From: Streptomyces sp. NBC_00285
GTDB lineage: Bacteria > Actinomycetota > Actinomycetes > Streptomycetales > Streptomycetaceae
DNA: 64,000 nucleotides
Direction: 5' to 3'
NCBI RefSeq assembly: GCF_036174265.1
Contig: NZ_CP108055.1
Span: 4,588,001 to 4,652,000, forward strand
Shown here: piece after piece, positions 1 to 8,603 of the stretch
Numbering within the stretch: the first letter of the stretch is position 1
Layout of the letters: each line of letters begins with the position of its first letter
Notes under the pieces: model-generated
The model's input: the letters and a program-made list of their open reading frames with translations, nothing else
The model's database searches: none
Told to the model about the DNA's origin: nothing
Program-made: the position numbers and the translations under genes

Positions 1-516
<516 letters not shown>

Positions 517-520
<4 letters not shown>

Positions 521-546
521 TAGACACGCGCCCGGCGGAATTTCAA
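517..546 (-). promoter_or_regulatory. Probable promoter of the rpfA transcript
   Basis: On the minus strand TTGAAA (546-541) is followed after 18 bp by TACGGT (522-517). This predicts a transcript start near 510, immediately before the riboswitch, and a leader of about 240 nt. The stretch 273-649 holds no gene: it contains this promoter, the riboswitch, and the terminal region of the next gene. Confidence 0.55.
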
Positions 547-649
547 AGACGATCAGGGCTTCTGAGACTCATCCCACACTTTCACCAAAGTGGACATTCA
601 GTGGCGAAGTATGACGCGAACTCCCGTTGTTTTTCTGGACTTTTCAGCC

Positions 650-1642
650 CTATTCAGCCCCTGTGTCTAGCGTCTGACCGGCGGCGATGTCGCTCGGGTC
701 GGAGCCGATGCGGTCCTTGTTCTCGGCATAGAGGGCACGCCATCCGCCGTCGAGGCCAAGGGAGTCGGCGATGGAGGCGAGGGAGTCGCCTTCCTGGACG
801 GTGTAGGTCTGTGCGGCATGGCGACCCGCGACGGCGGGCGCGCTCTTCGTCGCGACCTCGCCGGCGCTGTCGCCGCGGTGCTTGCCGGAGCCGAGGGAGC
901 CGACGTCGACGAGGGCCGAAGCGCCGCCCTGCTGCCACGACTTGTCCGCTTCGTCTTCTTCCGGGCTCACAACGGGCGAGCCGCTGGAAGGCTGCGCACT
1001 CTCCGCGGCGGATCCGTCGGATCCATCCGATCCGGAAGGACTGGATTTGCCCGACTTGCCGGAATCGTCATCACCGCTGGACGAAGAGGTCGACGGCGAA
1101 GGCGTCGCGGCTGATCCGTCCAGCGAGTCGAGCAGACCGGAAGAGTCCTCGGAGTCCGACGCGTTGGAATCAGACGAACCGGATGAACCGGATGATTGCG
1201 ATGAACCCGACGCTGAGGCCGAGGGCGTTCCGCTCCCCACACCCGTGTCGACGTCGGCCGCGCTCGAGTCCTTGCTGAGCCCGGCGAGCAGGCCGCAGGT
1301 CGGCCACGCGGCGATGCCCTGGTCGTCGAGGAGCTTCTCGGCCACGGCTATCTGCTGGTTGCGGCTGGCCTGGTCCGCGGTCTCGGCGTACGAGAGGCCG
1401 CCGTACTTCTCCCAGTTCGTCTGGGACATCTGCAGGCCGCCGTAGTAGCCGTTGCCGTCGTTCGCGCTCCAGGAGCCGCCGCTCTCGCACTCCGCGACGT
1501 GATCCCAGGTGGTGCCGGTCGCAGCGCTCGCCCCGGTCGCTCCGAGCAGTGGGATCGCAATGGCTGATCCCGTCACACCGGCTGCCACGAGGAGAGCCGG
1601 AGCCTGACGGGGGCGACGGTGACGACCGTTCCCGGAGAGCAT
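650..1642 (-). CDS. rpfC: Resuscitation-promoting factor with C-terminal LysM domain
   Basis: Secreted peptidoglycan hydrolase of 330 aa. Signal peptide 1-40 (ends ASA-AT), Rpf transglycosylase-like domain about 43-120 with CESGG (catalytic Glu53), NGYYGG and a W-x-KYGG motif, then a roughly 150-residue Ser/Asp/Gly-rich linker, then a LysM domain about 277-330 (YTVQEGDSLASIA) that should anchor it to glycan. I chose the internal ATG at 1642 because it aligns with the start of the neighbouring paralogue and gives a clean signal peptide, with AAAGG about 8 nt upstream; an in-frame start at 1687 would add a charged extension before the signal. The symbol is by synteny with the S. coelicolor pair. 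It lacks the riboswitch seen in front of rpfA. Confidence 0.92.
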   Translation of the reverse strand: MLSGNGRHRRPRQAPALLVAAGVTGSAIAIPLLGATGASAATGTTWDHVAECESGGSWSANDGNGYYGGLQMSQTNWEKYGGLSYAETADQASRNQQIAVAEKLLDDQGIAAWPTCGLLAGLSKDSSAADVDTGVGSGTPSASASGSSQSSGSSGSSDSNASDSEDSSGLLDSLDGSAATPSPSTSSSSGDDDSGKSGKSSPSGSDGSDGSAAESAQPSSGSPVVSPEEDEADKSWQQGGASALVDVGSLGSGKHRGDSAGEVATKSAPAVAGRHAAQTYTVQEGDSLASIADSLGLDGGWRALYAENKDRIGSDPSDIAAGQTLDTGAE

Positions 1643-1728
1643 GGAGGGACCTTTCCCGAGGGAGCAGAAACGCGCGCGGAGCTCCACGAGAGCACCGCGC
1701 TGGTCCGTGAACGTATAGGGGTTCGATC

Positions 1729-1771
1729 ACTTGTCACAAGTTAATGCCGCGTAGATCACGTGAAGATCACA
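1729..1771 (-). promoter_or_regulatory. Repeat-rich control region upstream of rpfC
   Basis: About 85-130 bp upstream of the rpfC start lie a perfect 6-bp inverted repeat ACTTGT-C-ACAAGT (1729-1741) and a tandem GATCAC-N5-GATCAC (1754-1770, period 11 bp). A direct repeat with 11-bp period is the layout used by OmpR/PhoB-type regulators such as MtrA, and MtrA-type sites contain GTCACA-like half-sites; GTCACA also occurs at 1733-1738. Regulator identity is inference. Confidence 0.4.
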
Positions 1772-1833
1772 GACTTGAGTGCGTGTCATGTTTAAGCGGC
1801 CCTTCACCGGGCCAGCCCGGACGTCTCGGTCGA

Positions 1834-3264
1834 TTACGGCACGGGCGTGAACTCCACGGGCAAAGTGCGTAGTCCGCGCATGATGAGTCCGCCGCGCCAG
1901 CGCAAATCAGCTGAATCCACCGCGAGTTGCAGGTCGGGGAGGCGGGTGAGGAGCGTCGCGAGCGCGGTCTGCCCTTCCAGTCGGGCGAGCGGGGCACCGA
2001 GGCAGTAGTGGATGCCGTGGCCGTAACCGAGGTGCTGATTGTCACGGCGGGAGAGATCGAGGACATCGGGGTCGGCGAACCGCTCCGGATCCCGGTCCGC
2101 GGCGGCGAGTACCACCAGCACGGGGTCACCTGCCGCGATGTCCTGTCCGCCGATCCGCAGCGCCTGGGTGGCGAACCGCCAGGTGGCCAGCTCGACCGGG
2201 CCGTCGTACCGGAGGAGCTCCTCCACGCCGGTCTCCAGAAGCCCTCTCTCCTGAGCCGCCAGAGACGCCTGGAGCCGGTTTCGCTGTTCGGGGTGGGTGA
2301 GAAGGGCGTGGACCCCGTTGCCGATGAGGTTCACGGTGGTCTCGAAACCTGCGAACAGGAGGATGAAGGCCATGGCAGCGGCCTCGTTCTCGGTCAGGTG
2401 CTCGCCGTGGTCGGAGGCGCGGATGAGCCCTGAGATGAGGTCCTCGCCGGGAGTCGGTTCGGCGGGCAGCGCTTCCCGCTTGCGGTGGATGAGTTCGGCG
2501 AGATAGCCGCGCATCTTCTTCACGGCCCGCGCAACCCCGCCCCGCGGGCCTCCCCCGTGGCGGATCATCATGCCCGCCCAGTCCCGGAAGTCGTCCTGGT
2601 CCTCGCGGGGGACGCCGAGCAGGTCGCAGATCGCGTAGATGGGGAGTGGGAAGGCGAACTCGTGGATGAGGTCGGCGGACCCCTTCTCCGCGAACTCGTC
2701 GATGAGACGGTCGGTCAACTCCTGCACCCGCGACTCGAACTCGGCGACCCTCCTGGGCGTGAACGCCTTGCTGACGAGCCGTCGCAGGCGGGTGTGGTCC
2801 GGCGGGTCGATGTTCAGCAGATGCGTCATCAGCTCCGCCTTGCGCTCCCCCGGGATACCGGTCTTGCCCTTGGCGTGCTCGGGCTCGTCGTGATGCGCCG
2901 GGTTCTTGCTGAGCCGCGGGTCGGCGAGCGCCTGCTTGGCATCGGCGTACCGGGTGACCAGCCATGCCTCCACCCCGCTGGGGAGGCGGGTCCGGTGCAC
3001 GGGAGCATGCTCACGGAGCCAGGCGTAGGCGGGGTAGGGGTCGGTGGCGAACTCCCAGGAGAACAGCTCGGGGGTGGGGGTTGTGGGGGTGGAGGGCGCC
3101 GCTGGAGTGGGGCTCGCGGGGACGGGGGTTGCGGACGCCTGAGTCGCGGGGGTGGTCGTCTCGGGGGTGGGGCTCGCGGCGGCGGGAGTCGCGGGAGCCG
3201 GAGTCTCAGGGGTTGGGCTCGTGGGGGTGGGAGTCGCGGGGGTGGCGGCGGGCTGGTCGGTCAC
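1834..3264 (-). CDS. Cytochrome P450 (CYP107-like) with Pro/Thr-rich N-terminal extension
   Basis: Soluble class I P450 monooxygenase of 476 aa. The fold is marked by the I-helix AGFETT (305-310), K-helix ExxR (Glu349-Arg352) and the heme loop YGHGIHYCLG with Cys421 as axial ligand; the usual FGxGxHxC Phe is Tyr. The catalytic core begins at about residue 66 (ELFSWEF). Residues 5-65 are an unusual Thr-Pro/Ala-Pro repeat tract. The GTG at 3264 is chosen because upstream in-frame sequence is antisense-like and the VTDQ start looks like a normal N-terminus; the SD is weak. By position it corresponds to S. coelicolor CYP107U1, which I recall being linked to sporulation. No ferredoxin or reductase gene is adjacent, and the substrate cannot be told from sequence. 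Confidence 0.9.
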   Translation of the reverse strand: MTDQPAATPATPTPTSPTPETPAPATPAAASPTPETTTPATQASATPVPASPTPAAPSTPTTPTPELFSWEFATDPYPAYAWLREHAPVHRTRLPSGVEAWLVTRYADAKQALADPRLSKNPAHHDEPEHAKGKTGIPGERKAELMTHLLNIDPPDHTRLRRLVSKAFTPRRVAEFESRVQELTDRLIDEFAEKGSADLIHEFAFPLPIYAICDLLGVPREDQDDFRDWAGMMIRHGGGPRGGVARAVKKMRGYLAELIHRKREALPAEPTPGEDLISGLIRASDHGEHLTENEAAAMAFILLFAGFETTVNLIGNGVHALLTHPEQRNRLQASLAAQERGLLETGVEELLRYDGPVELATWRFATQALRIGGQDIAAGDPVLVVLAAADRDPERFADPDVLDLSRRDNQHLGYGHGIHYCLGAPLARLEGQTALATLLTRLPDLQLAVDSADLRWRGGLIMRGLRTLPVEFTPVP

Positions 3265-3286
3265 GCCTCGACCGTATCCGGCGTGG

Positions 3287-4300
3287 TCATCCGGCGTGGT
3301 GCGGTGTCTCGGCCTCCCGGATCGCGTCCCGGTACGCCCGCGCCGCCGCGCGCAGGGCCGCCTCCGGGTCGATGCCCTCCGTCTCGGCGCGGGCGGCCAG
3401 GGCGAGGAGTTCGTAGCCGATGCCCCCGGTGTCCGGGAGCGGGACCTCCAGGCCGGCCGTGCGGACACGGGAGGTGAGCTTGGCGGCGAGGGCCAGGCCC
3501 GGCTGGCCGAGGGGGACGCCGTCGGTCACGGAGGTGCGCTGTTTCTCCGTCGCCTTGGTACGCAGCCAGTGCGCCTTGACCTCCTCCGGTGTCGTCGCCG
3601 TCTCGTCGCCGAAGACATGCGGGTGGCGGTGGATGAGCTTGGTGACGATGCCGCCGGCGACGTCGTCGACGGAGAACGGGGCGTCCGGGTCGTCCTCGGC
3701 GATACGGGCGTGGAAGACGACCTGGAGCAGGACGTCCCCGAGTTCCTCTCGGAGTTCGTCGCGGTCGCCCTCCTCGATGGCCTCGACGAGTTCGTACGCC
3801 TCCTCGATGCCGTACTTCGCAAGGCCCTTGTGGGTCTGCTGGGAGGACCAGGGGCACTCGGCGCGGATGCGGTCCATGACCTGGACGAGGTCGAGGAGCC
3901 GGGCGCCCGGTAGGTCGTAGGAGGCGGGGAGCAGCTCCAGGTCGGGCATCTGTGTGCGTCCGGAACCGGCGAGGCGGGCCAGACCGTCCGTGAGGGCCGG
4001 CTCGCCCTCGCCCGTGGCCACGACGACCACCGTGTGACCGCCCGCGCAGGCGCCGACCAGTTCCTCGGTGGTCGGGGACGTCTCGTCGACCCGTATGCCC
4101 GCCTCGCGCAGATACGGCAGCTGGGGGTGGGCCCCGTCCGCACAGAGAACACGGTCGGCGGCGTGCAGCGCCTGCCAGGCGGGCCAGGACAGCAGGCCCG
4201 GGGCTACCCGGTGGCTGGTGGTGAGCAGGACGATGCGGCCGGGGGCGGACGCCGTGTCGGGGTCCTGGTGGGGGGCGGGCTCGAAGCCGGTTGCGTTCAC
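3287..4300 (-). CDS. mazG: Nucleoside triphosphate pyrophosphohydrolase MazG
   Basis: House-cleaning enzyme that hydrolyses (often non-canonical) NTPs to NMP and pyrophosphate; cytoplasmic, 337 aa. The all-alpha MazG domain starts near residue 138 (LVQVMDRIRAECPW) and shows the metal-binding EEAYE (166-170) and EELGD (185-189) helices, followed by RHPHVFGD. The first 120 residues form a separate domain reminiscent of a degenerate tetrapyrrole-methylase-like N-terminus, as in other actinobacterial MazG proteins. The start is GTG at 4300 and no good SD is visible. It lies 22 bp upstream of the P450 gene on the same strand, so they may be co-transcribed. Confidence 0.92.
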   Translation of the reverse strand: MNATGFEPAPHQDPDTASAPGRIVLLTTSHRVAPGLLSWPAWQALHAADRVLCADGAHPQLPYLREAGIRVDETSPTTEELVGACAGGHTVVVVATGEGEPALTDGLARLAGSGRTQMPDLELLPASYDLPGARLLDLVQVMDRIRAECPWSSQQTHKGLAKYGIEEAYELVEAIEEGDRDELREELGDVLLQVVFHARIAEDDPDAPFSVDDVAGGIVTKLIHRHPHVFGDETATTPEEVKAHWLRTKATEKQRTSVTDGVPLGQPGLALAAKLTSRVRTAGLEVPLPDTGGIGYELLALAARAETEGIDPEAALRAAARAYRDAIREAETPHHAG

Positions 4301-4389
4301 GATTCGAAGCTAACGCACGCCGCCGACGGGGAGATCGGTTTGTCCACAGGCCGGGGGGTGCGATGCGATCGTATGATCTTCCGCATGCG

Positions 4390-4415
4390 GTGGTGTCGTC
4401 ACCTCACGACACCAC
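4390..4415 (-). terminator. Hairpin terminator after the SurA-like lipoprotein gene
   Basis: Perfect 10-bp inverted repeat GTGGTGTCGT (4390-4399) / ACGACACCAC (4406-4415) with a 6-nt loop, no U-tract. It sits 44 bp past the stop of the lipoprotein gene and about 90 bp before mazG. Rho-independent terminators lacking U-tracts are common in Streptomyces. Confidence 0.6.
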
Positions 4416-4458
4416 GTGTCCCCGACGGGTGGCCGGTCCGAGCGGCCCCGCGGCCCCG

Positions 4459-5100
4459 CTACGTGGTCTGCTCGCTCCCCGTCGCCGTGACGTCCCGTAC
4501 CCACGGGGTCTTCACGTCGACGCGAGTGCTCGTCTTGGCGTCCCAGGTGCCGTAGCGCGGGTTGAGGTCCACGTCGAGTTCCTTGGAGGCCTTGCTCAGG
4601 GCGCTCCAGAAGGCGGGGGTGCCGGTTTCGGTGCCGAGCCCGGTGGCGAGTTTCTGTGCCTCCAGCCGGAGGTGGAGGTTGTCGTCGAGACGTTCGGGCG
4701 CGATGCCGTACTGGTCGAACCAGGCCGTCTCCAGAGCCTTGGCGCTGCCGGCCTGTTCCTCCAGGGCGGACCTCAGCTGCTGGACCTCCTTGCGGGTCAC
4801 GGTCACGCCCGCGTTCTCGGCCGCCCGGTGCAGCACGCGGTCGAGGACCATGTTGTGCAGGACGTCGCGGGCGAGCGTGCCCTTGAGGGCGACTGTCTGC
4901 CCGGTCTGGTCCGTGCCGACCGTCCGCTGTGCGTCACGCACCTCGGTCACCCGGTTCTCCAGCTGTGCGACGGTGATCCGCTGGTTGCCGACGACGGCCG
5001 CCGCGCCGGGATGCGCGTCGCTTCCGCAGGCGGTGAGAAGTGGTGCCGCTGCGGCGAGGGCGGCGGAGAGGACTAGCGCGGTGCGACGGCGGCGGTGCAA
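4459..5100 (-). CDS. SurA N-terminal domain lipoprotein (putative periplasm-side chaperone)
   Basis: Membrane-anchored lipoprotein of 213 aa. The signal peptide MHRRRRTALVL... ends in lipobox LTAC (lipidated Cys25). The mature part is predominantly helical and resembles the SurA/PrsA-type peptidyl-prolyl isomerase N-terminal chaperone domain (VVGNQRITVAQLENRV near 46-61), but no parvulin PPIase domain is visible. I chose TTG at 5100 because GGGAGG lies 6 nt upstream and the signal peptide is then of normal shape; an alternative TTG at 5130 has no SD. It is transcribed toward mazG with a hairpin between. Residues 5101-5320 (220 bp) hold its promoter region and a short CACACGCGTGTG palindrome. 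Confidence 0.82.
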   Translation of the reverse strand: MHRRRRTALVLSAALAAAAPLLTACGSDAHPGAAAVVGNQRITVAQLENRVTEVRDAQRTVGTDQTGQTVALKGTLARDVLHNMVLDRVLHRAAENAGVTVTRKEVQQLRSALEEQAGSAKALETAWFDQYGIAPERLDDNLHLRLEAQKLATGLGTETGTPAFWSALSKASKELDVDLNPRYGTWDAKTSTRVDVKTPWVRDVTATGSEQTT

Positions 5101-5320
5101 GGAAGCCTCCCGAGGAGATTGTGCAGGCAAGGTGCGCCGCGTAGCGGCTCATTGAGGGGCGGTGGTCGGGCGACGGGCGGGCGCACAAGGTCTTGCGGTG
5201 ATCGATGGTAGGCAGTGGCTGGGCTGGGGCCAAGCCATTCGACCAACGATTCACCGGGACTTCGGGCACCGCCGCGCGGCCCGCACCGCGCCATTGCCTC
5301 CCCACACGCGTGTGCGGCTC

Positions 5321-6148
5321 TCAGCCGGTGATCGCGACCGGCCCGTCCCAGGCGTCCCGGTCCACGGTGATCGTGTAGCCGCCGCGGCTCTCCTTGCTGT
5401 TCACCAGGTACTGGTGACCGCGGCTGTGATCCGTGTACTGCTTGGCGCCGAAGGGCCAGTCCGCGGTGGTGGTGTTCTGCTTGTCCCACAGCGCGTACCA
5501 GAGGTTGCCCGGCAGGTCGGTCTTGTCGGTCGCGTTGGCGATCGCCTTGGCACTGGAACTGGTGAAGCCGTAGAAGCCCGCGCGGTACGTCTTCGCGCGC
5601 AGGGTCTTGCCGAACGCGCGCACATAGGTGAGCACGGCGTCGTTGCACGCCTTGTTCGTGATGTCGTACGACTCCATGTCCAGGTAGATCGGGCTGCCGA
5701 CCTTCATGCCGAGCGCGGCGGCCTTGGCCACCGCGTCCGTGCCGTCCTTCGCACCCAGGGACGCGGCGGTGGAGGCAGTGAGCTTCTCGGGGCTGGAGCC
5801 CGTCTGGCAGGACGGCTGGGCGCCGACGTAGAGGGGGATGAGCTTCCAGCCGACCGTGCTGACCGACTTGACCCAGGAGGCGGTCAGGTTGGGCTGGGCG
5901 CAGCCGCGGTTCTTACCGCCGATGTAGACGGCGGCGGCGCCGTAGAGGCCGCCGTGCCAGGCCTTCATGGCGGAGAGGGAGGGAGCGGCGCAGGTGTCGA
6001 ACGCGCGGCCGGTGTACGTCTTCTGGGCGGGCCAGGTGGTCGCGGCCATCGAGCTCTGTGCGGCGAGTCCCGCTCCGGCGACGACGGCCGCGCCGGCGAC
6101 GCCCCACGTGGCGTATCTGCGCTTCTTCGACTGCCTGTGGCTGGACAT
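5321..6148 (-). CDS. Secreted DUF1906 (glycoside hydrolase-like) protein
   Basis: Exported protein of 275 aa. The N-terminus (KKRRYATWGVAGAAVVAGAG, cleavage about ASSMAA-TT region) is a Tat-like signal. The rest is a DUF1906 domain (TIM-barrel fold related to GH25-type hydrolases and mycobacterial Rv2525c): it opens with FDTCAAPS, contains IYLDMESYD with paired acidic residues of the active-site type, and has WALWDKQ and HQYLV near the end. Rv2525c-like proteins act at the cell envelope, but the substrate is not established. The ATG at 6148 was chosen for the signal peptide and the GGGGTGGGG 6-7 nt upstream, rather than an in-frame start 20 codons earlier. It is a monocistronic-looking gene. 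Confidence 0.87.
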   Translation of the reverse strand: MSSHRQSKKRRYATWGVAGAAVVAGAGLAAQSSMAATTWPAQKTYTGRAFDTCAAPSLSAMKAWHGGLYGAAAVYIGGKNRGCAQPNLTASWVKSVSTVGWKLIPLYVGAQPSCQTGSSPEKLTASTAASLGAKDGTDAVAKAAALGMKVGSPIYLDMESYDITNKACNDAVLTYVRAFGKTLRAKTYRAGFYGFTSSSAKAIANATDKTDLPGNLWYALWDKQNTTTADWPFGAKQYTDHSRGHQYLVNSKESRGGYTITVDRDAWDGPVAITG

Positions 6149-6295
6149 GGACGACCCCACCCCTGGTTCTGCTGTTGGTTGTGCTGTACATGACGTGCAT
6201 GGCTGCAACGAAGCGTAAAGCTATCCGGCGCCGACCATGCCTTTCGGAAACGTAGGCCCCTGTGGTTCACCGGTTTCCCAAGGGAGCGGAAAATT

Positions 6296-7831
6296 CTAGC
6301 CGCGCACCTGGCTCAGCCATTGCAGCGTCCGGCGGATCTCCACCGCGAGCGGCTGCCCGGGCCCCTGCAGCCGTTCCACGTCGTGCAGCAGTCGCGCGAG
6401 GGTGTCGTGGGCGGCGGCGCGGTCACCGAGGGCGAGGAGCAGGTGGCCGATGCGGCGGCGGACGTCGTGGGCGAGTTCGGGGCCGCCGGCGACGTACTGG
6501 TTCTCGTAGTACGGCAGCAGCGCACGGTACTCGGCCAGGGCCGCCGCCGGTTCGCCGAGCTGTTCCAGACACTGGGCGGCGTCGTAGCGGAAGCGCAGTG
6601 ACTGCGGGTCCGCCTGGCCCGCCTCGGCGGCGCGTTCGTCGGCGAGGCGGCGCAGTTCGGGCAGCGCGCGCCGGTACTGGCCGTCGTCCATGAGGGTGGC
6701 CGCGTACTGCTTGCGCAGGGTGCGGACGACCGGGGAGTGCACGCCGTGCTGTTCGGCGGCCGCGGGCAGGATGCCGCCGAGGATGTCGACGGCCTGGGTG
6801 ATGCGGCCCTCGCCGAGCAGCCGCTTGACCTCGTCGACCGCGCGCGCGACATCCGGCTTCTCGGCCTTCTCCGGAACGGGGGTGACCGGCGCGGGCTGGG
6901 GCGCGGGCGTGCGTGCGCGGTCCGGCCAGGGGGCGTGTGGACGCAGGAAGGGGCGCGTGGGGTCGAGGGGCGCTCCGGTGGGCGTGCCGAGCGTGGGCAG
7001 GAGCGGTGACAGGTCCTCGTAGACGTCCTGCGCGGAGGCCGGGCGGTGCTGCGGGTCCTTGGCGAGCAGGCGCAGAACGAGTGCCTCCAGCGCCTCGGGG
7101 ACTTCGGGGCGGCTGCGGCGCACGGGCAGCGGGGGCTCGTACAGGTGCCGGTGCAGCACGCCGAGCGCCGTGGAACCGGCGAACGGGACGTCGCCGCTGA
7201 GCAGTTCGTGCAGCACGACGCCGAGTGCGTACAGGTCGGTGTACGGGCCGACCGCGCCGCCCATCGCCTGCTCGGGCGACATGTAGGCGGGTGAGCCGAT
7301 CGGCGAGCCGGTGTGGGTGAGGCGGGTGGTGTCGGTGTCCATGACGGAGGCGACACCGAGGTCGAGGACGGTGACCGTGCCGTCCTGCTTCACCATCACA
7401 TTGCGTGGCTTGAGGTCGCGGTGAATGATCGGCACGGCGTGCACGGCGCTCAACACGGCGCACAGTTGCGCGGCGACCGCGACCGCCCACTGCCAGGGGT
7501 ACGGGTCGTGCTCGGCGAGATGGTCGGAGAGGTCCGCGCCGTCGACGTACTGCATGACGAGGAACAGTTCCTCGCCCTCGCTGCCCGCGTCGTGCACGGT
7601 GACGAGGCCCGGGTGGTCGACCTGCGCGGTCACCCGGCACTCCCGCACGAACCGGCGGCGCAGTTCGTCCGCCTCCTGTCCGGCCACCTTGTCGGGGCGC
7701 AGCAGTTTCACCGCCACGCGCCGGTCGAGCCGCCCGTCGTACGCCGTCCACACCTGCCCCATGCCGCCCTGTCCGATGAGCGTGGACAGTTCATAGCGGC
7801 CGGCGACGACACGTCCTGCCGCCACGGTCAC
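6296..7831 (-). CDS. Serine/threonine protein kinase with C-terminal helical repeat (TPR-like) region
   Basis: Hanks-type kinase of 511 aa. The kinase domain spans about 12-280: glycine loop GQGGMG (20-25), catalytic-pair AVK (Lys42), catalytic loop HRDLKPRN (137-144), DLG (157-159, a common variant of DFG), GSPAYMSPEQ activation end. After a Pro-rich linker (about 295-345) the last 160 residues are repeated helical pairs of TPR type (LPELRRLADERA..., AALAEYRALLPYY). No transmembrane segment or PASTA domain is present, so it is probably cytosolic. The GTG start at 7831 overlaps the stop of the upstream membrane-protein gene (GTGA), so the two are translationally coupled and may form a kinase/membrane-partner pair. 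Confidence 0.93.
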   Translation of the reverse strand: MTVAAGRVVAGRYELSTLIGQGGMGQVWTAYDGRLDRRVAVKLLRPDKVAGQEADELRRRFVRECRVTAQVDHPGLVTVHDAGSEGEELFLVMQYVDGADLSDHLAEHDPYPWQWAVAVAAQLCAVLSAVHAVPIIHRDLKPRNVMVKQDGTVTVLDLGVASVMDTDTTRLTHTGSPIGSPAYMSPEQAMGGAVGPYTDLYALGVVLHELLSGDVPFAGSTALGVLHRHLYEPPLPVRRSRPEVPEALEALVLRLLAKDPQHRPASAQDVYEDLSPLLPTLGTPTGAPLDPTRPFLRPHAPWPDRARTPAPQPAPVTPVPEKAEKPDVARAVDEVKRLLGEGRITQAVDILGGILPAAAEQHGVHSPVVRTLRKQYAATLMDDGQYRRALPELRRLADERAAEAGQADPQSLRFRYDAAQCLEQLGEPAAALAEYRALLPYYENQYVAGGPELAHDVRRRIGHLLLALGDRAAAHDTLARLLHDVERLQGPGQPLAVEIRRTLQWLSQVRG

Positions 7832-8457
7832 CAGCCGCTCTCTTGGGTGCCGCCAGGGTTCCCGTCGTGCTTGCGCAGGTAGTCGCTGAGTTCGTCGAGT
7901 TCGGCGCGCACCTGGTCGATGCGGACGGGCGCGGGGCGCTGGGGCGGTGGCGGTACGACACCGGGCCCCGGGACCGGAGGCACGGACGGCTGCTGGGGTT
8001 GTGACTGCGAGTGCGGATGCGGGTGCGGCTGGGTGGTCGGGATGTACGGCGGGGCCGGCTGCGGCACCGGCTGCGGATACCCGTAGCCGGAGTGGGCGGT
8101 CGGGCCCTGGGGCGGCGGGTAGCCGGTGAATCGCAACTGCTGGTGGAACCGGATGTCCGTCACCAGGAAGTACACGCTGCTGAAGAGGCCCAGGAGCAGG
8201 ACCAGCGACAGGGCGATGTCGGTCCTGTGGTCGTACTCCGGCAGCGAGCCGACCACCGAGAGGCACGCGATGGACAACGGCAGGCTCGCCCAGGCCAGCA
8301 CCCAGTCGATCCCGCGTCCGCGCAGGAAGGCGACCCGGAACAGCGGTGCGCAGGCGAACAGACCGCACGAGAGGAAACCGGCGGCGGCGAACAGCACGCG
8401 CAGGGTGATGACGGTGCCTGCGCTGCGGGTGGGCGGCACCGCGCCGTGGCCGTACAT
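7828..8457 (-). CDS. Integral membrane protein with Pro/Gln-rich cytoplasmic tail, coupled to the kinase gene
   Basis: Protein of 209 aa with three hydrophobic spans (about 19-40, 50-75 and 84-107) followed by a roughly 80-residue Pro/Gln/His-rich tail (PHPHPHSQSQPQQ) and a short C-terminal helix (RAELDELSDYLRKHDG). The ATG at 8457 has GGAG 6 nt upstream. It shares a GTGA overlap with the Ser/Thr kinase gene, so it is a candidate membrane recruiter or substrate of the kinase. I do not recognise a named family. The 146 bp upstream separate it from the methylase-like gene, which is transcribed in the same direction. Confidence 0.82.
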   Translation of the reverse strand: MYGHGAVPPTRSAGTVITLRVLFAAAGFLSCGLFACAPLFRVAFLRGRGIDWVLAWASLPLSIACLSVVGSLPEYDHRTDIALSLVLLLGLFSSVYFLVTDIRFHQQLRFTGYPPPQGPTAHSGYGYPQPVPQPAPPYIPTTQPHPHPHSQSQPQQPSVPPVPGPGVVPPPPQRPAPVRIDQVRAELDELSDYLRKHDGNPGGTQESGW

Positions 8458-8603
8458 GACTGCTCCTGGACCGGTGAAGCCGATGGGGACGGAGTTCGAG
8501 CGTATAGGCCGACACGGACATGCGTTCCCGGGTTGTACCGAACCGTTGTCGAGCTGATCACTTCCCACGGCCGCGCAGGTCGCGCGGAGTTGCGGCTTCC
8601 GCC

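Noticed and set aside
1834..3264. A secondary-metabolite cluster around the P450
   Set aside because: The neighbours are mazG and housekeeping or lipoprotein genes; no synthase, ferredoxin or export genes accompany it.
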